Below, in pieces: positions 27,201-38,775 of a stretch of DNA of 44,802 nt. The notes under the pieces are model-generated. The model worked only from the letters and a program-made list of their open reading frames with translations, made no database searches and had not been told where the DNA came from. The DNA lies in the NCBI GenBank assembly GCA_023653075.1, contig JAMNXQ010000012.1, forward strand, positions 1-44,802. Direction: 5' to 3'. The translations under genes were made by a program, and so were the position numbers. Every line of letters starts with the position of its first letter. Position 1 is the first letter of the stretch. The DNA is from Algoriphagus sp. GTDB taxonomy: Bacteria > Bacteroidota > Bacteroidia > Cytophagales > Cyclobacteriaceae.

Positions 27201-27862
27201 TATCCTACTCCTTTACGGTGGTAGCTACCAATGCAGCAGGAAATTCTGTTGCTTCAGCAGCATCGGGAGCGGTTTCACCTTTTGGAGTAGTAACCTCCGC
27301 TACAGGTAGAACTTGGATGGATCGCAACTTAGGGGCTACGCAAGTTGCTACGAGCAGCACAGATGCAGCTGCTTATGGAGACTTATACCAATGGGGAAGA
27401 GGCGCTGATGGGCATCAACTTAGAGACTCGCAAACTACCACTAACCTGAGCTCCTCAGACCAACCTGGAAATAACTTTATCTTGGCACAAAATGCACCTA
27501 ATGATTGGCGCAATTCCCCTAACAATAATTTATGGCAAGGTCTCAATGAGGTCAACAATCCTTGCCCAAGTGGATTCCGTTTACCAACAGATACAGAATG
27601 GGAGTCAGAGCGTTTGAGCTGGAGTAGCTACAATTCCGCAGGCGCATTTGCATCTCCTCTTAAATTGACTACAGCGGGCTTCCGAAGTTACAACACTGGT
27701 GTGCTTACTAGCGTCGGTACCAACGGTTACTATTGGAGCAGTACGATCAGTACAATTGATGTCACCAGATCGGTAAGCCGCACCTTCACTAGTTTAGCTG
27801 CGACAAGCTCATCCTCCGACCGTCGAGCGGAGGGGAACTCTGTTCGTTGTATTATGCATTGA
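24275..27862 (+). CDS. Giant surface protein 3 (paralog with six FN3 repeats)
   Basis: A 1195-residue version of the same protein. Signal peptide, N-terminal domain, collagen-like stalk and tail-fibre segment align with the other two. It then has six fibronectin III repeats instead of one, in exact 90-residue (270-bp) steps from about 25670 to 27290, each with PxAPTxPxATxGNxQASVAF, SxITxYxVTSSPG and VVAxNxxGNSVAS. The FISUMP tip follows (about 1005-1195), ending VRCIMH, and is the most divergent of the three ([33 protein letters not shown]). The longer FN3 shaft would lift the tip further from the cell. Confidence 0.92.
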   Translation: MRNILVSVLVCLISLNAWAQAPEKMSYQAVVRDNANALVVDKVVGMRISILRGSASGTPAYVETQSPRSNTNGLVTLEIGAGTVVSGSFTGLNWSTGPYFIQTEIDPSGGSNYSILGVSQLVSVTYALYAKSSGSSTPGPAGPAGEPGPQGPIGPTGAVGSNGAAGANGLQGEQGPQGPRGEQGAKGDTGATGPQGPIGLTGPAGASGPQGPQGEPGATGPQGAIGLTGPAGANGTNGTNGTNGVDGAAGVTTAGTNITLSGSGTVANPYVVSANIPAAAAGILTGSSLNATVTGSSLTSVGTLTNLTVTNPIVGSVTGSSGSTTGNAATATKLATPRNINDVAFDGSGDITVTAAAGTLSGTTLNASVTGSSLTSVGTLTSATVNGKVIVGASSAASASSVLEASSTSQGFLPPRMSYFQRTQIASPVAGLTIWCINCGASGEIQVFNGTTWTNVIGGQASLVLPDAPTNPVATAGNAQASVAFTPPASDGGSTITGYTVTSSPGGITATGASSPLVVTGLTNGTAYTFSVVATNAAGNSVASAASAAVTPRTVPGAPTSPVATAGNAQASVAFTAPASTGGSAITEYTVTSSPGSFTGTGVSSPVLVTGLSNGTAYTFTVVATNAVGNSVASAASAAITPFTVPGAPTSPVATAGNAQASVAFTAPNFTGGSAITGYRVTSSPGGLTATGANSPLVVTGLTTNVSYTFTVVAINAAGNSVASSPSGAVIPRIVPGAPTSPVATPGNTQASVAFTAPASDGGSAITGYTVTSSPGGLTATGSGSPLIVTGLTNGTAYTFTVVATNAAGNSVASSASGSVTPGTVPGAPTSPAATAGNAQASVAFNAPASTGGSAITGYTVTSSPGSFIATGSGSPLVVTGLSNGTAYTFTVVATNSAGNSVASAPSAAVTPRTVPGAPTNPVATAGNAQASVAFTAPISNGGSTITGYTVTSSPGGLTATGSSSPLVVTGLATNVSYSFTVVATNAAGNSVASAASGAVSPFGVVTSATGRTWMDRNLGATQVATSSTDAAAYGDLYQWGRGADGHQLRDSQTTTNLSSSDQPGNNFILAQNAPNDWRNSPNNNLWQGLNEVNNPCPSGFRLPTDTEWESERLSWSSYNSAGAFASPLKLTTAGFRSYNTGVLTSVGTNGYYWSSTISTIDVTRSVSRTFTSLAATSSSSDRRAEGNSVRCIMH
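25670..27290 (+). repeat. Six tandem 270-bp FN3-encoding repeats
   Basis: The GTGGCTAC-type word (GCGGCTAC in the fifth unit) begins at 25691, 25961, 26231, 26501, 26771 and 27041, each 270 bp apart with no indels. Long identical tracts across units indicate recent expansion or gene conversion. Confidence 0.92.
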
Positions 27863-28091
27863 AATAACTAAAGGAAATACCCGCCGCGGCGGGCTTCGTG
27901 AAATAACTTAGGGAAATAAGGTGGAAATATACTCCGCTTCGCTTCGTGAAAAATTAAAGAGAAATACGATTGAAATACGGTAGAAATATACTTCGCTGCG
28001 CTGCGTGAAATACAATAGAAACATGAATTGAGTCCTCTATTTCCCCGAGCCTGCTCGGGCTATTTCTACATTATTTCCATCCTATTTCCAT
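27863..28091. repeat. 11-bp-period GAAATA/TATTTC array around a hairpin (right copy)
   Basis: GAAATA words recur, often exactly 11 bp apart, on the left (for example GAAATACGATT, GAAATACGGTA, GAAATATACTT). They are interrupted by CCCGCCGCGGCGGG and CTTCGCTGCGCTGCG. After the hairpin CCCGAGCctGCTCGGGC the words flip to TATTTC at 11-bp steps. It is the counterpart of 17566-17715 and shares long stretches with it (GAATTGA, CCTCTATTTCC). The spacer holds no gene. Confidence 0.9.
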
Positions 28092-28096
28092 TAAAA

Positions 28097-28123
28097 AAAA
28101 GCCCCGTATCGTACGGGGCTTTT
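28097..28123 (-). terminator. Terminator of gapA
   Basis: A perfect 12-bp stem AAAAGCCCCGTA / TACGGGGCTTTT with a TCG loop. The minus-strand T tract is formed by AAAAAAAA at 28093-28100, just after the gapA stop codon. Confidence 0.9.
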
Positions 28124-28126
28124 GCT

Positions 28127-29394
<1,268 letters not shown>

Positions 29395-29416
29395 AAAACC
29401 GGGAGTACCCGGTTTT
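29395..29416 (-). terminator. Terminator of isocitrate dehydrogenase gene
   Basis: The stem AAAACCGGG / CCCGGTTTT with an AGTA loop lies five bases beyond the minus-strand stop codon; the A-rich left flank gives the T tract on the minus strand. Confidence 0.88.
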
Positions 29417-29420
29417 CAGT

Positions 29421-31664
<2,244 letters not shown>

Positions 31665-31748
31665 CTAAAAATGAGTTCAATAGGTTAATCTTCTCTTTTT
31701 TCGTGTGTTTCCTTTGAGAAACTTTCCCCAAAAAGAGAAATGGGTGGA

Positions 31749-31756
31749 CAAAAATA
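31749..31756 (-). promoter_or_regulatory. Candidate -7 box for isocitrate dehydrogenase gene
   Basis: On the minus strand this reads TATTTTTG, matching TAnnTTTG, about 100 bp upstream of the start codon. No well-spaced -33 TTG was found. Confidence 0.35.
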
Positions 31757-31810
31757 CGAAAATCAAGCAGGATTTAGTTCCGTTTGTGGAAATCCTACGG
31801 GTTTTGCCAG

Positions 31811-32611
31811 TTAGGGATTTACCGTAAATGGGTCGGCATCTTTCCAAGCGGGAAATTTACTTCGGTATTCTTCCAATGCGGTATAGTCTAGGTGGATCAC
31901 CTGAATCTGCTCTCTGTCTTCTAGGTTTACTAGGGTTTCTCCCTTGAAATCGTAGGCTGCAGAATGTCCATTGTAGGCAATCTGGTTTCCATCTACACCC
32001 ACTCGGTTGACCCCTAAAGCGTAGGATAGGTTTTCGATGGCCCGGGCTGGGAGCAGGGCATCCCAGGCCGAAATGCGGGCTGCAGGCCAGGAGGCTACAT
32101 AAAATAATAGGTCGTAGGCCGCATCCCCTGCGGACCAGCGGTTGCGCGACCAAACTGGGAAGCGCAGGTCGTAGCAGATTTGTGGGCAGATTTTCCAACC
32201 CTTCAGTTCGAATACGGGAAGGTTTTCGCCTGCGGCAAAACTCGCATCTTCCTGGGCCATGCGAAAGAGGTGGCGCTTGTCGTAGGATTGGGTAGTGCCA
32301 GTTGGGGCTACCCAGAGAAGGCGATTGTAATAATTCCCGCCTTCGGAAATGATGGCGCTACCTGTGATCACTGCACCGGTTTGGGCGGCGAGCTGCTTCA
32401 TCCACTTGTGCACTTGCAGGTTCATCGGCTCAGCCAGCGAGGCGGAGTCCATGGAAAAACCCGTAGGAAACATTTCCGGCAGGACGATTAGATCGCAGGC
32501 ATCTTTTAGAGACCAGATTTTCTCCTCCAGCGCGGCTAGGTTGGCCGTTTTATCTTGCCAATGCAAGTCGGTCTGCACCAGGGCGATGCGGAGTGCTGGT
32601 CTTTTTTCCAT
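31811..32611 (-). CDS. Nitrilase-superfamily amidohydrolase, omega-amidase-like
   Basis: A 266-residue carbon-nitrogen hydrolase. The catalytic triad is visible: Glu in LPEMFPTGFSMD, Lys in YDKRHLFRM and Cys in CPQICYDLRFPVWSRN. The pattern MFPTGFS together with CYDLRFPVW is typical of YafV-type omega-amidases, which hydrolyse alpha-ketoglutaramate and related metabolites, a repair function. It is the last gene of an overlapping minus-strand operon; its start codon shares one base with the stop codon of def. The specific substrate is inferred from family resemblance. Confidence 0.9.
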   Translation of the reverse strand: MEKRPALRIALVQTDLHWQDKTANLAALEEKIWSLKDACDLIVLPEMFPTGFSMDSASLAEPMNLQVHKWMKQLAAQTGAVITGSAIISEGGNYYNRLLWVAPTGTTQSYDKRHLFRMAQEDASFAAGENLPVFELKGWKICPQICYDLRFPVWSRNRWSAGDAAYDLLFYVASWPAARISAWDALLPARAIENLSYALGVNRVGVDGNQIAYNGHSAAYDFKGETLVNLEDREQIQVIHLDYTALEEYRSKFPAWKDADPFTVNP

Positions 32612-33165
32612 TAGCGTAAGGGATAGATCATGCGGTAGTCCGTGGATACCTTGCCTTTGCTCACGTCGATCAGTTTGGACTGAATCATTCGCTTCTTGAG
32701 GCCTTTCAAGTAGTCTACAAATAGAATTCCTTCCAAGTGGTCGTACTCGTGTTGGATCACGCGTGCGGTCATGCCGCTAAACTCTTCCTCCTTCAGGTTC
32801 CAGTTTTCGTCGTAGTATTCCAGGGTCAATTTTTCTGGGCGGATGATTTCTGCGCGCACGTCCGGAATGCTCAGGCAGCCTTCTTCAAATCCAAAATTGT
32901 CTCCATATTCATCTAAGAGGATGGGATTGATAAATACGCGGCGGATGCCTTTTTCCTCATCGTCCTCATCCAGCATCAGGGTGCTGTCGATGACAAATAG
33001 GCGAACTCCCTGATTGATCTGGGGAGCGGCAAGACCCACGCCATGAGCATGGTCCATGGTGGCGTACATGTCTTGGATCAACTGAGTAAGGTCGCTTCCT
33101 TCTGGAAGTTCTTCTGCCTCCTTTTTTAATACTGGATTGCCGTAAGCGACGATAGGGTAAATCAT
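32611..33165 (-). CDS. def: Peptide deformylase
   Basis: A 184-residue metallo-hydrolase that removes the formyl group from nascent proteins. The three signature motifs are intact: GVGLAAPQ (motif I), EGCLS (motif II, Cys metal ligand) and QHEYDHLEG (motif III, HExxH metal ligands and catalytic Glu). The C-terminus continues past motif III (VDYLKGLKKRMIQSKL), as in bacterial type 1 enzymes. It overlaps ruvX by four bases and the amidase by one, so it is translated as part of one operon. Confidence 0.97.
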   Translation of the reverse strand: MIYPIVAYGNPVLKKEAEELPEGSDLTQLIQDMYATMDHAHGVGLAAPQINQGVRLFVIDSTLMLDEDDEEKGIRRVFINPILLDEYGDNFGFEEGCLSIPDVRAEIIRPEKLTLEYYDENWNLKEEEFSGMTARVIQHEYDHLEGILFVDYLKGLKKRMIQSKLIDVSKGKVSTDYRMIYPLR

Positions 33166-33575
33166 TGTCTTTCTAAATAGGATTGGAGGATGATGGCCGC
33201 AGACACTTTGTCTAGGTTTCCTGCTTTTTCTTTGCGGTCTTTTTTCTTGCTCCCCATGGCGATGAGTGTTTGCATGGCCATTTTGGAGGTGTAGCGCTCG
33301 TCGATGAGGACTACCTTTTGTGCTGGAAATGCCAACTCCAATTTGTCCTTCAGGGCAAGCACCAAAGGGGTCATTTCGTTGGCCTGCCCATTGAGTCGGG
33401 TGGGATGGCCGAGAACCAATGCCTCTACTTCTTCCTTGGCGCAGTAGGCCTGCAGGTAGGGGATCAGCTTGGCCGTCTCGATGGTCTCGAGGGGATTGCA
33501 GGTGATTTTTAGGGGATCGGTCACGGCTAGGCCGGTGCGCTTGGTGCCCAGGTCTATGGCTAGTACTCTAGGCAT
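33162..33575 (-). CDS. ruvX: RuvX/YqgF-family putative Holliday junction resolvase
   Basis: A 137-residue RNase H-fold nuclease of the RuvX/YqgF family, involved in Holliday junction resolution or ribosomal RNA maturation. The N-terminal VLAIDLGTKRTGLAVTD carries the catalytic Asp, LVLGHPTRLNG follows, and VVLIDERYTSKMA holds the second acidic residue; the C-terminal DKVSAAIILQSYL completes the site. Length matches the family. Its start shares one base with the hemerythrin gene's stop codon, and its end overlaps def. Confidence 0.95.
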   Translation of the reverse strand: MPRVLAIDLGTKRTGLAVTDPLKITCNPLETIETAKLIPYLQAYCAKEEVEALVLGHPTRLNGQANEMTPLVLALKDKLELAFPAQKVVLIDERYTSKMAMQTLIAMGSKKKDRKEKAGNLDKVSAAIILQSYLERQ

Positions 33576-34333
33576 CAGTTGGTTTGTATTTGTTTGCGAA
33601 TCTTGCGTAAGGCCTCTTTTTCCAATTCCACTGCTTTGGGAAACAGGAGTTCATCCTCAATGCGGGCATGAATGGAGAGTTCTTTCTCAAAATTTTGCAA
33701 TTCGTGGTACAGCACCTTCATGGTCAAAGGGGCATCGTCTGACAAGAAGTAATTCTGAGTAAGCTTTCGAATCCCCTCCATTTCGTCGTCGTGAATTTCG
33801 TGGTGCTCGGCGAGGTAGTGAATAGGCTCCTGCTCTAATATGGTCAAGGCATCGTGGGTACGAAATTCCCCCGCCTCTATGTCTTGAAGTAGCGTGATGC
33901 GGTTAAATAGTCGACTTTCTTCCTCGTGGATGTGGTGAATAAAATCTTCCACAAAGAGGGGGAAGAGAATCCGCAAATCTCCAAGGAGCGCTTCATAACC
34001 TGGTTCCGGCACAATGCCAGAGATCATGTTGGACAAGAAAGGGAGTTCTTGACGCACGAAGTAGTAGTGCTTCTTTTTGAGGTAGGCCACGAGCAGCTCG
34101 ATGGGATTGAGGTACAGCTCTTCTAGGGTAGGGTCTTTTTGAAGCGCCCAACTCTCGAGTTGCGCAATCAGCTGTCTTGGATTGACCTTGTGTTTTTGAC
34201 AGACCTTTTCGAGGGAGTCGCTGGGATACTGGTAAAAGCTGATCCCAAAGTAGTGCAGTACGGCAGCGAAAACATAGTTTTCGGAGACTAAATCTCCTAC
34301 AGCTGTTTTTTCAAGTGCTTTCCGTGATTGCAT
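33575..34333 (-). CDS. Hemerythrin-domain protein (ScdA/YtfE-like)
   Basis: A 252-residue protein of the iron-sulfur repair group. An N-terminal ScdA-N-like helical domain (about 1-75, YFGISFYQYPSDSLEKVCQKH) is followed by a hemerythrin domain with di-iron ligands in DFIHHIHEEESRLF, HYLAEHHEIHDDEMEG and FEKELSIHARIEDELLFPKAVELE. Such proteins restore Fe-S clusters after nitrosative or oxidative damage, or sense O2/NO. It begins the overlapping operon hemerythrin-ruvX-def-amidase, and shares a 159-bp divergent region with the S41 protease gene. Confidence 0.9.
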   Translation of the reverse strand: MQSRKALEKTAVGDLVSENYVFAAVLHYFGISFYQYPSDSLEKVCQKHKVNPRQLIAQLESWALQKDPTLEELYLNPIELLVAYLKKKHYYFVRQELPFLSNMISGIVPEPGYEALLGDLRILFPLFVEDFIHHIHEEESRLFNRITLLQDIEAGEFRTHDALTILEQEPIHYLAEHHEIHDDEMEGIRKLTQNYFLSDDAPLTMKVLYHELQNFEKELSIHARIEDELLFPKAVELEKEALRKIRKQIQTN

Positions 34334-34492
34334 AACACAAAAATAATTTTTTTTGAACTAATAAAGGGAAATTAATGTCATCTTTATCTACTTTCAGAGC
34401 AGGAAATCACGTTAAAATACGCTAAAGTATAACCCTGATTCCCGCTTTTTCAACCTATTTGTAGTTAATTCGAAAAGAAAAAGAATAATCCA

Positions 34493-36127
34493 GTGAACCA
34501 ACAAAAAAATACTACCTCTCAAATCCGTCTTCCCTTGCTTCTTGCGCTTTCCATTGCGGGAGGTATTTGGATCGGAGCCACCTTTGCGGAGCCCAAGGGC
34601 AGTCAAAATGACCTGCGCGCGGCGCTATATAAGTTGCAGGAGATCATGACCTACATCAACCGCGACTATGTGGACAGTGTAGACACCAACGAGCTGGTGG
34701 AGTTTGGCATCACCAAAATGTTGGAAAAGTTGGATCCACACTCTAGCTACATCCCTGCAAAAGACGCTTCCTTGGTACAGTCCCAGTTGGAAGGAGAATT
34801 TGATGGAATCGGAGTAGAATTTGGCATCATTCGCGACACCATCTACGTGGTAGCGCCGCTTACAGGAGGACCTTCCGAGGCCTTGGGTATTCAGTCTGGA
34901 GACCAGATCATTTCAGTGGATGGCAAGACCGTGGCCGGTATTGGCATCACCAATCGGGATGTATTTGACTACTTGCGTGGTCCAAGTGGATCCAAAGTAG
35001 CGGTAGAAATCAAGCGTAAAAACACACCTAGTTTTATCAAGTACTCGATCACGCGTGCTAAAATCCCACAATACAGCATCAATGCCACCTACATGGTTGA
35101 TAAGGAAGTTGGCTACATAAAGGTTACCCGCTTTGCGGCAACTACTTACGATGAGTTCCGAAAGTCAGTGGCTGACTTGCAGGCAAAGGGCATGAAGAAA
35201 TTGATCATCGACTTGCAAGGCAACCCAGGCGGATACATGGGAGCGGCCATCTACATGGCTGACGAGTTGTTGGGCGGTCGAGATTTGATTGTTTCTCAAT
35301 CAGGAAAAGTGACGCAGTACAGCAGCAAGGCCTATGCATCCAAGCCGGGCATGTTTGAAGAAGGATCCGTGATTGTCTTGATCAACGAGGGCTCTGCCTC
35401 CGCTTCGGAGATTCTAGCAGGAGCCATCCAGGACAACGATCGCGGGCTAATCGTAGGCAGAAGATCATTTGGAAAGGGCTTGGTGCAGATGCCGATAGAC
35501 CTTTCGGATGGAGCAGAATTGCGATTGACCATTGCACGCTACTTCACCCCGTCGGGAAGATCCATCCAGAAGCCTTACGACGAGGGGTACGAAGCCTATG
35601 AGCGGGACGAGTTGAATCGCTTTGAGCAAGGAGAGTATTTCTCTGCGGATAGCATCAAGTTTAACGATAGCCTCAAGTACCAAACCAAAAAGGGAAGAAC
35701 AGTCTATGGCGGTGGAGGCATCATGCCGGACTACTTTGTGCCGCTAGATACCACGATGAATAGTGCCTATGTAAACAAACTCTTCTCTTCGGACACTTCC
35801 CGTGAGTATTTGTTGGATTATGTGAGTAAGAACAAGGGCAACTTTACCAAGATCTCTGTGGAGGACTACTACAAGAATTTTAAGGTTAGCGATGCGATGC
35901 TCAATGATTTGGTCGCCTTTGGAAAGAAAAATAAGGTGGAATTTGATGCGAAGGATTTTGCCAAGTCCAAGGAGTATCTCCGAATCCTGATCAAGGCACA
36001 TTTGGGACGTCAACTCTACGACGATAGCGCCTTCTACAAAGTAATCAACGACATCAATGAGGTGTATCAGCAGGCCATCAAACTCTTTGGCGAGGCAGAT
36101 AAGATTGCTTCAGCCAAAACCCTTTGA
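34493..36127 (+). CDS. S41-family C-terminal processing peptidase
   Basis: A 544-residue protease of the CtpA/Prc family, probably anchored by one N-terminal helix (about 14-32) with the rest in the periplasm. A PDZ domain (about 85-165, GIGVEFGIIRDTIYVV and GDQIISVDGKTV) precedes the protease core. The catalytic serine is in INEGSASASEILAGA and the lysine in GRRSFGKGLVQ. These enzymes trim C-termini of periplasmic proteins and degrade tagged ones. The start is GTG at 34493; no better in-frame ATG exists before the PDZ domain. A hairpin (GAGGTCTTTCAGACCTC) follows the stop codon. Confidence 0.94.
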   Translation: MNQQKNTTSQIRLPLLLALSIAGGIWIGATFAEPKGSQNDLRAALYKLQEIMTYINRDYVDSVDTNELVEFGITKMLEKLDPHSSYIPAKDASLVQSQLEGEFDGIGVEFGIIRDTIYVVAPLTGGPSEALGIQSGDQIISVDGKTVAGIGITNRDVFDYLRGPSGSKVAVEIKRKNTPSFIKYSITRAKIPQYSINATYMVDKEVGYIKVTRFAATTYDEFRKSVADLQAKGMKKLIIDLQGNPGGYMGAAIYMADELLGGRDLIVSQSGKVTQYSSKAYASKPGMFEEGSVIVLINEGSASASEILAGAIQDNDRGLIVGRRSFGKGLVQMPIDLSDGAELRLTIARYFTPSGRSIQKPYDEGYEAYERDELNRFEQGEYFSADSIKFNDSLKYQTKKGRTVYGGGGIMPDYFVPLDTTMNSAYVNKLFSSDTSREYLLDYVSKNKGNFTKISVEDYYKNFKVSDAMLNDLVAFGKKNKVEFDAKDFAKSKEYLRILIKAHLGRQLYDDSAFYKVINDINEVYQQAIKLFGEADKIASAKTL

Positions 36128-36142
36128 GGTCTTTCAGACCTC
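36126..36142 (+). terminator. Hairpin after S41 protease gene (dispersed repeat)
   Basis: GAGGTCT-TTC-AGACCTC overlaps the protease stop codon region. It is related to the longer hairpin at 39930-39964 on the other edge of the AT-rich island. It lacks a clean T tract, so termination is uncertain. Confidence 0.5.
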
Positions 36143-36757
36143 GAAGGTTTAGAATCAAATGATGTAGAATTTTCACGCAGATAGATCAGCGGTTTTTTTC
36201 TACCTAGATCAGTGTAAAAAAAGTTTTACGCAGATTAGCACGGAAAAATCCCGCAGATAAATCAGCGGGCTTTTTCTTCTTATCCGCCGCGGCGGAGCGT
36301 AAAAAAAGGCTCACGCAGATAAACACGGAAAAATGGTGCAGATCTATTGGGTTGGATCAGCGGGTAATTTTTTCTTTTCTGCTCAGGAGGTGCACTATCT
36401 GGCAGGTTTTTTATGTCGCTCCTCTGGAGCTTTTCGAAAAACACAAGCTGTGTTTTTCTATTATCATACAGCCCCTCTGGGGCAGGCGCCCCTGGGGCAA
36501 ATCAGCGGGTTTTTTTTCTTTGATCAGCGTAAAAAAAAGGTTCCTCAGATTTCTTGGGAAAAATGCCGCAGATAAATCATCGTATTTTTTTTACTTAGAT
36601 CAGTGGGCGAAAATGATTTATCGCAGATGTTCCCAGGTCAAGGAGAGCTGCTTATTTAGAATTTTTTTTAAATCCCCTTGCTTGGTACTGAATGTTTTTT
36701 TTAGTTTGGTGATTATGTAGTAATTTTTAGCTACTAAATTTTATAAATAGCATTTTT
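36128..36757. other. 630-bp intergenic region rich in CGCAGAT and CCTCTGG repeats
   Basis: There is no gene I can support. ACGCAGAT-type words recur (36176, 36221 and further along), alternating with ATCAGCGG plus T runs, so each pair can fold and read as a degenerate terminator. At 36415-36505 lies a second family: CTCCTCTGGAG, GCCCCTCTGGGGC and CGCCCCTGGGGC around AAAACACAAGCTGTGTTTTTC. A CCGCCGCGGCGG palindrome is at about 36284. Open frames across it are spurious. Confidence 0.75.
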
Positions 36758-38329
36758 ATGAAGTTAAAATATAATTTTTTATCAATTTATTCTATTTTTA
36801 TTAGAAAGGGTTGTCTTGTCATTCCCTTCTTGCTGCTTGCCGCTTGTGTACAGGAAGGAGATGCTCCCATAGGAAAGGTGCTGATCCAATCTGAAAAGTC
36901 CGATCCCATCAGATCTTGGTTTGAGGCGAATAAGGAAGTTCTAATTTCAAGAAGTCAAAAAGGATCGGAAAGCTTAAGAACAAGCGATAAATTCTTATTT
37001 CCGTATATTGAAAAGGAAATAGATTGGTCTCAATCTCTGACTTTTAAGTTCAAGGATGGAAGAGAAGTAGTAGAATTTCCTGTGAAAAGTGATCAAATTC
37101 CTATACCTGGATTCTTAGTGGATTCTGTAGGTGATAAAAGCAAAATTAAAATCAAGCAAAGCGCCTTATTTGTCAAAAAACTGGGAGGAAATGACTATTC
37201 ACCGGTGCTGGTTCGATTTTATACGTTAGGGGGTGATTTGGATAAAGTAAGCTATAACCAAATTCCAAAGGGTTGGAATGGGATCATAGAAGCTTTTGGC
37301 ATGAATGATGGGTATTACATTACCTTCAACTTCAAAGAAGGCAAAATGGTCAGCTATAGCAAAATAGGTGCTGATGAAACTAAAAATTCCAAGCTTCGAC
37401 ATGAAAATAAAAGATCCAATTGCTATACTTTACTAGTTGAAAATCCGTCTTATGTGCTTTGTGTTGAAAGCATCCATGACTGCACCATCTTCAGCGGTGG
37501 CACAACCCCAATTACCTATTGCATCCCAGATGCATCATTTGACCCTTCAGACTCGGAAGCAGGAGGGGATGGCTCAGGAGGGGATGGCTTTTGTGAAGGA
37601 TTTGATTGTTATTCTTTCCCGGGTGGTGAATTCCGAGGAGAGGAGGAAGAAGTTCAGATTATTAAAGACCCTAGTTTTGAAGGTACAAAAGCAGACTGCG
37701 TCTATGAAAAATTAGTAAATTTAAGTGGTGGGTTTAAAAATGCGATTAAGAAATTTGATGGTGATTTCCCTGTTGCGCATTTGAGATTTAAATTGGCAGA
37801 CTTAGGTTCCGAAGTAAGAGGATTTACTTCCCCTCCTCAGAATTATGTTATTGATATTACTTTAAACAATAACTCTAGCTCTAGTGGCACTCACTTCCGT
37901 CCAAATTTATTAATTGCTAAAACTATTATTCACGAAGTAATTCATGCTGAAATGTTCAGAAAGATGCTGTCTCTAGCAAATGAAAATGGAAATATAGATG
38001 TGACAAAACTGAATAATATGCTGAAAAATGGGGATTATCCAGGAATGTTAGATTACTATACTACCTACGGTTTAAACGGATTTCAACATCAACAGATGGC
38101 CCAACATTATAGAGAAACTATAGGTAGGGTGCTACAAGAGTTTGATACAGGCATTGCTTTAGATAACGGAGAAATTCCACAACAAAAATATATGGATTTT
38201 GCATGGGAAGGTTTAAATAATTCTAATTTAATTGCTTGGCAAAATGTGATTTCTCCTGAAGAGCGCTCAAGAATTAATGGGGTGATACAAAACTATATTG
38301 ATGCCAATAACAATCAAAATTGTCTATAA
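36758..38329 (+). CDS. Lipoprotein with C-terminal HExxH metalloprotease-like domain (putative toxin)
   Basis: A 523-residue protein. A signal peptide ends in the lipobox LLAAC (Cys30). Residues 40-250 are a soluble region with no family I recognise; 260-300 is a Gly/Ser/Glu-rich linker with Cys pairs; about 310-523 forms a C-terminal domain with zinc-protease motif HEVIH at 392-396 within AKTIIHEVIHAEMFRK. A later QHQQMAQHYRE (about 443-453) could give the third ligand. The order of exported head, flexible linker and C-terminal enzymatic tip resembles polymorphic toxins. Composition is AT-rich relative to the flanks. One base separates it from a small secreted-protein gene. An alternative is a secreted housekeeping-type protease. 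Confidence 0.85.
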   Translation: MKLKYNFLSIYSIFIRKGCLVIPFLLLAACVQEGDAPIGKVLIQSEKSDPIRSWFEANKEVLISRSQKGSESLRTSDKFLFPYIEKEIDWSQSLTFKFKDGREVVEFPVKSDQIPIPGFLVDSVGDKSKIKIKQSALFVKKLGGNDYSPVLVRFYTLGGDLDKVSYNQIPKGWNGIIEAFGMNDGYYITFNFKEGKMVSYSKIGADETKNSKLRHENKRSNCYTLLVENPSYVLCVESIHDCTIFSGGTTPITYCIPDASFDPSDSEAGGDGSGGDGFCEGFDCYSFPGGEFRGEEEEVQIIKDPSFEGTKADCVYEKLVNLSGGFKNAIKKFDGDFPVAHLRFKLADLGSEVRGFTSPPQNYVIDITLNNNSSSSGTHFRPNLLIAKTIIHEVIHAEMFRKMLSLANENGNIDVTKLNNMLKNGDYPGMLDYYTTYGLNGFQHQQMAQHYRETIGRVLQEFDTGIALDNGEIPQQKYMDFAWEGLNNSNLIAWQNVISPEERSRINGVIQNYIDANNNQNCL

Positions 38330-38330
38330 C

Positions 38331-38759
38331 ATGAAACTATTTCTATTTTATTTTTACTTGATATTTTTATTCTCCTCTTTAAAAGAGGATGTGAATCTTT
38401 ATTTCGAACCTAACAATAAACAAAATTGCTCACTTAATCAAACGCAGATTGGAAGGTTTCATTCGGAAAAAGGGATTAGGCTATATGAAAAAATTCTACA
38501 GGTAAATGGAGATATTGATTTTTATGTTTGTAAAGAAAAATTCAGATATGAAGTATCAAAACATGGAGAAAAAAAAGTAATTCCAAGTGAACTAATTAAG
38601 AATGTAAAATTTTCTAAAATTGATGATTTGTTAGAATTAGTTCAAGAAAAAAACCCATTTTACCCAAGCTCGATGTTTGATGAAATATTCATATATGAAA
38701 AACAATATGATGGAAGCTTTTTAAAATATAAGGTCTCTTGGGAGTATTATATTGAATGA
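38331..38759 (+). CDS. Small secreted protein 1 (putative immunity protein)
   Basis: A 142-residue protein started at the ATG at 38331, one base after the stop codon of the HExxH lipoprotein, so it is almost certainly translationally coupled to it. A hydrophobic N-terminus (LFLFYFYLIFLFSS) predicts export to the periplasm. The mature part is AT-rich, charged and ends KYKVSWEYYIE. The ends of the next two small genes (YKVKWIEQIE, YEVNWQYYNE) share this F/Y-x-V-x-W pattern, indicating a divergent family. Position directly after a toxin-like gene suggests cognate immunity; no known family is recognised. Confidence 0.75.
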   Translation: MKLFLFYFYLIFLFSSLKEDVNLYFEPNNKQNCSLNQTQIGRFHSEKGIRLYEKILQVNGDIDFYVCKEKFRYEVSKHGEKKVIPSELIKNVKFSKIDDLLELVQEKNPFYPSSMFDEIFIYEKQYDGSFLKYKVSWEYYIE

Positions 38760-38775
38760 ATTTCTGAAAACATAA

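Noticed and set aside
19569..27862. Diversity-generating retroelement
   Set aside because: The lectin-fold tips fit as targets, but no reverse transcriptase, accessory gene or template repeat is present in the window, and differences are not adenine-biased in any way I could show.
36333..36720. Two overlapping plus-strand ORFs of 80 and 122 aa before the lipoprotein gene
   Set aside because: They run through palindromic repeats in different frames and show repeat-derived composition with no recognisable domain.
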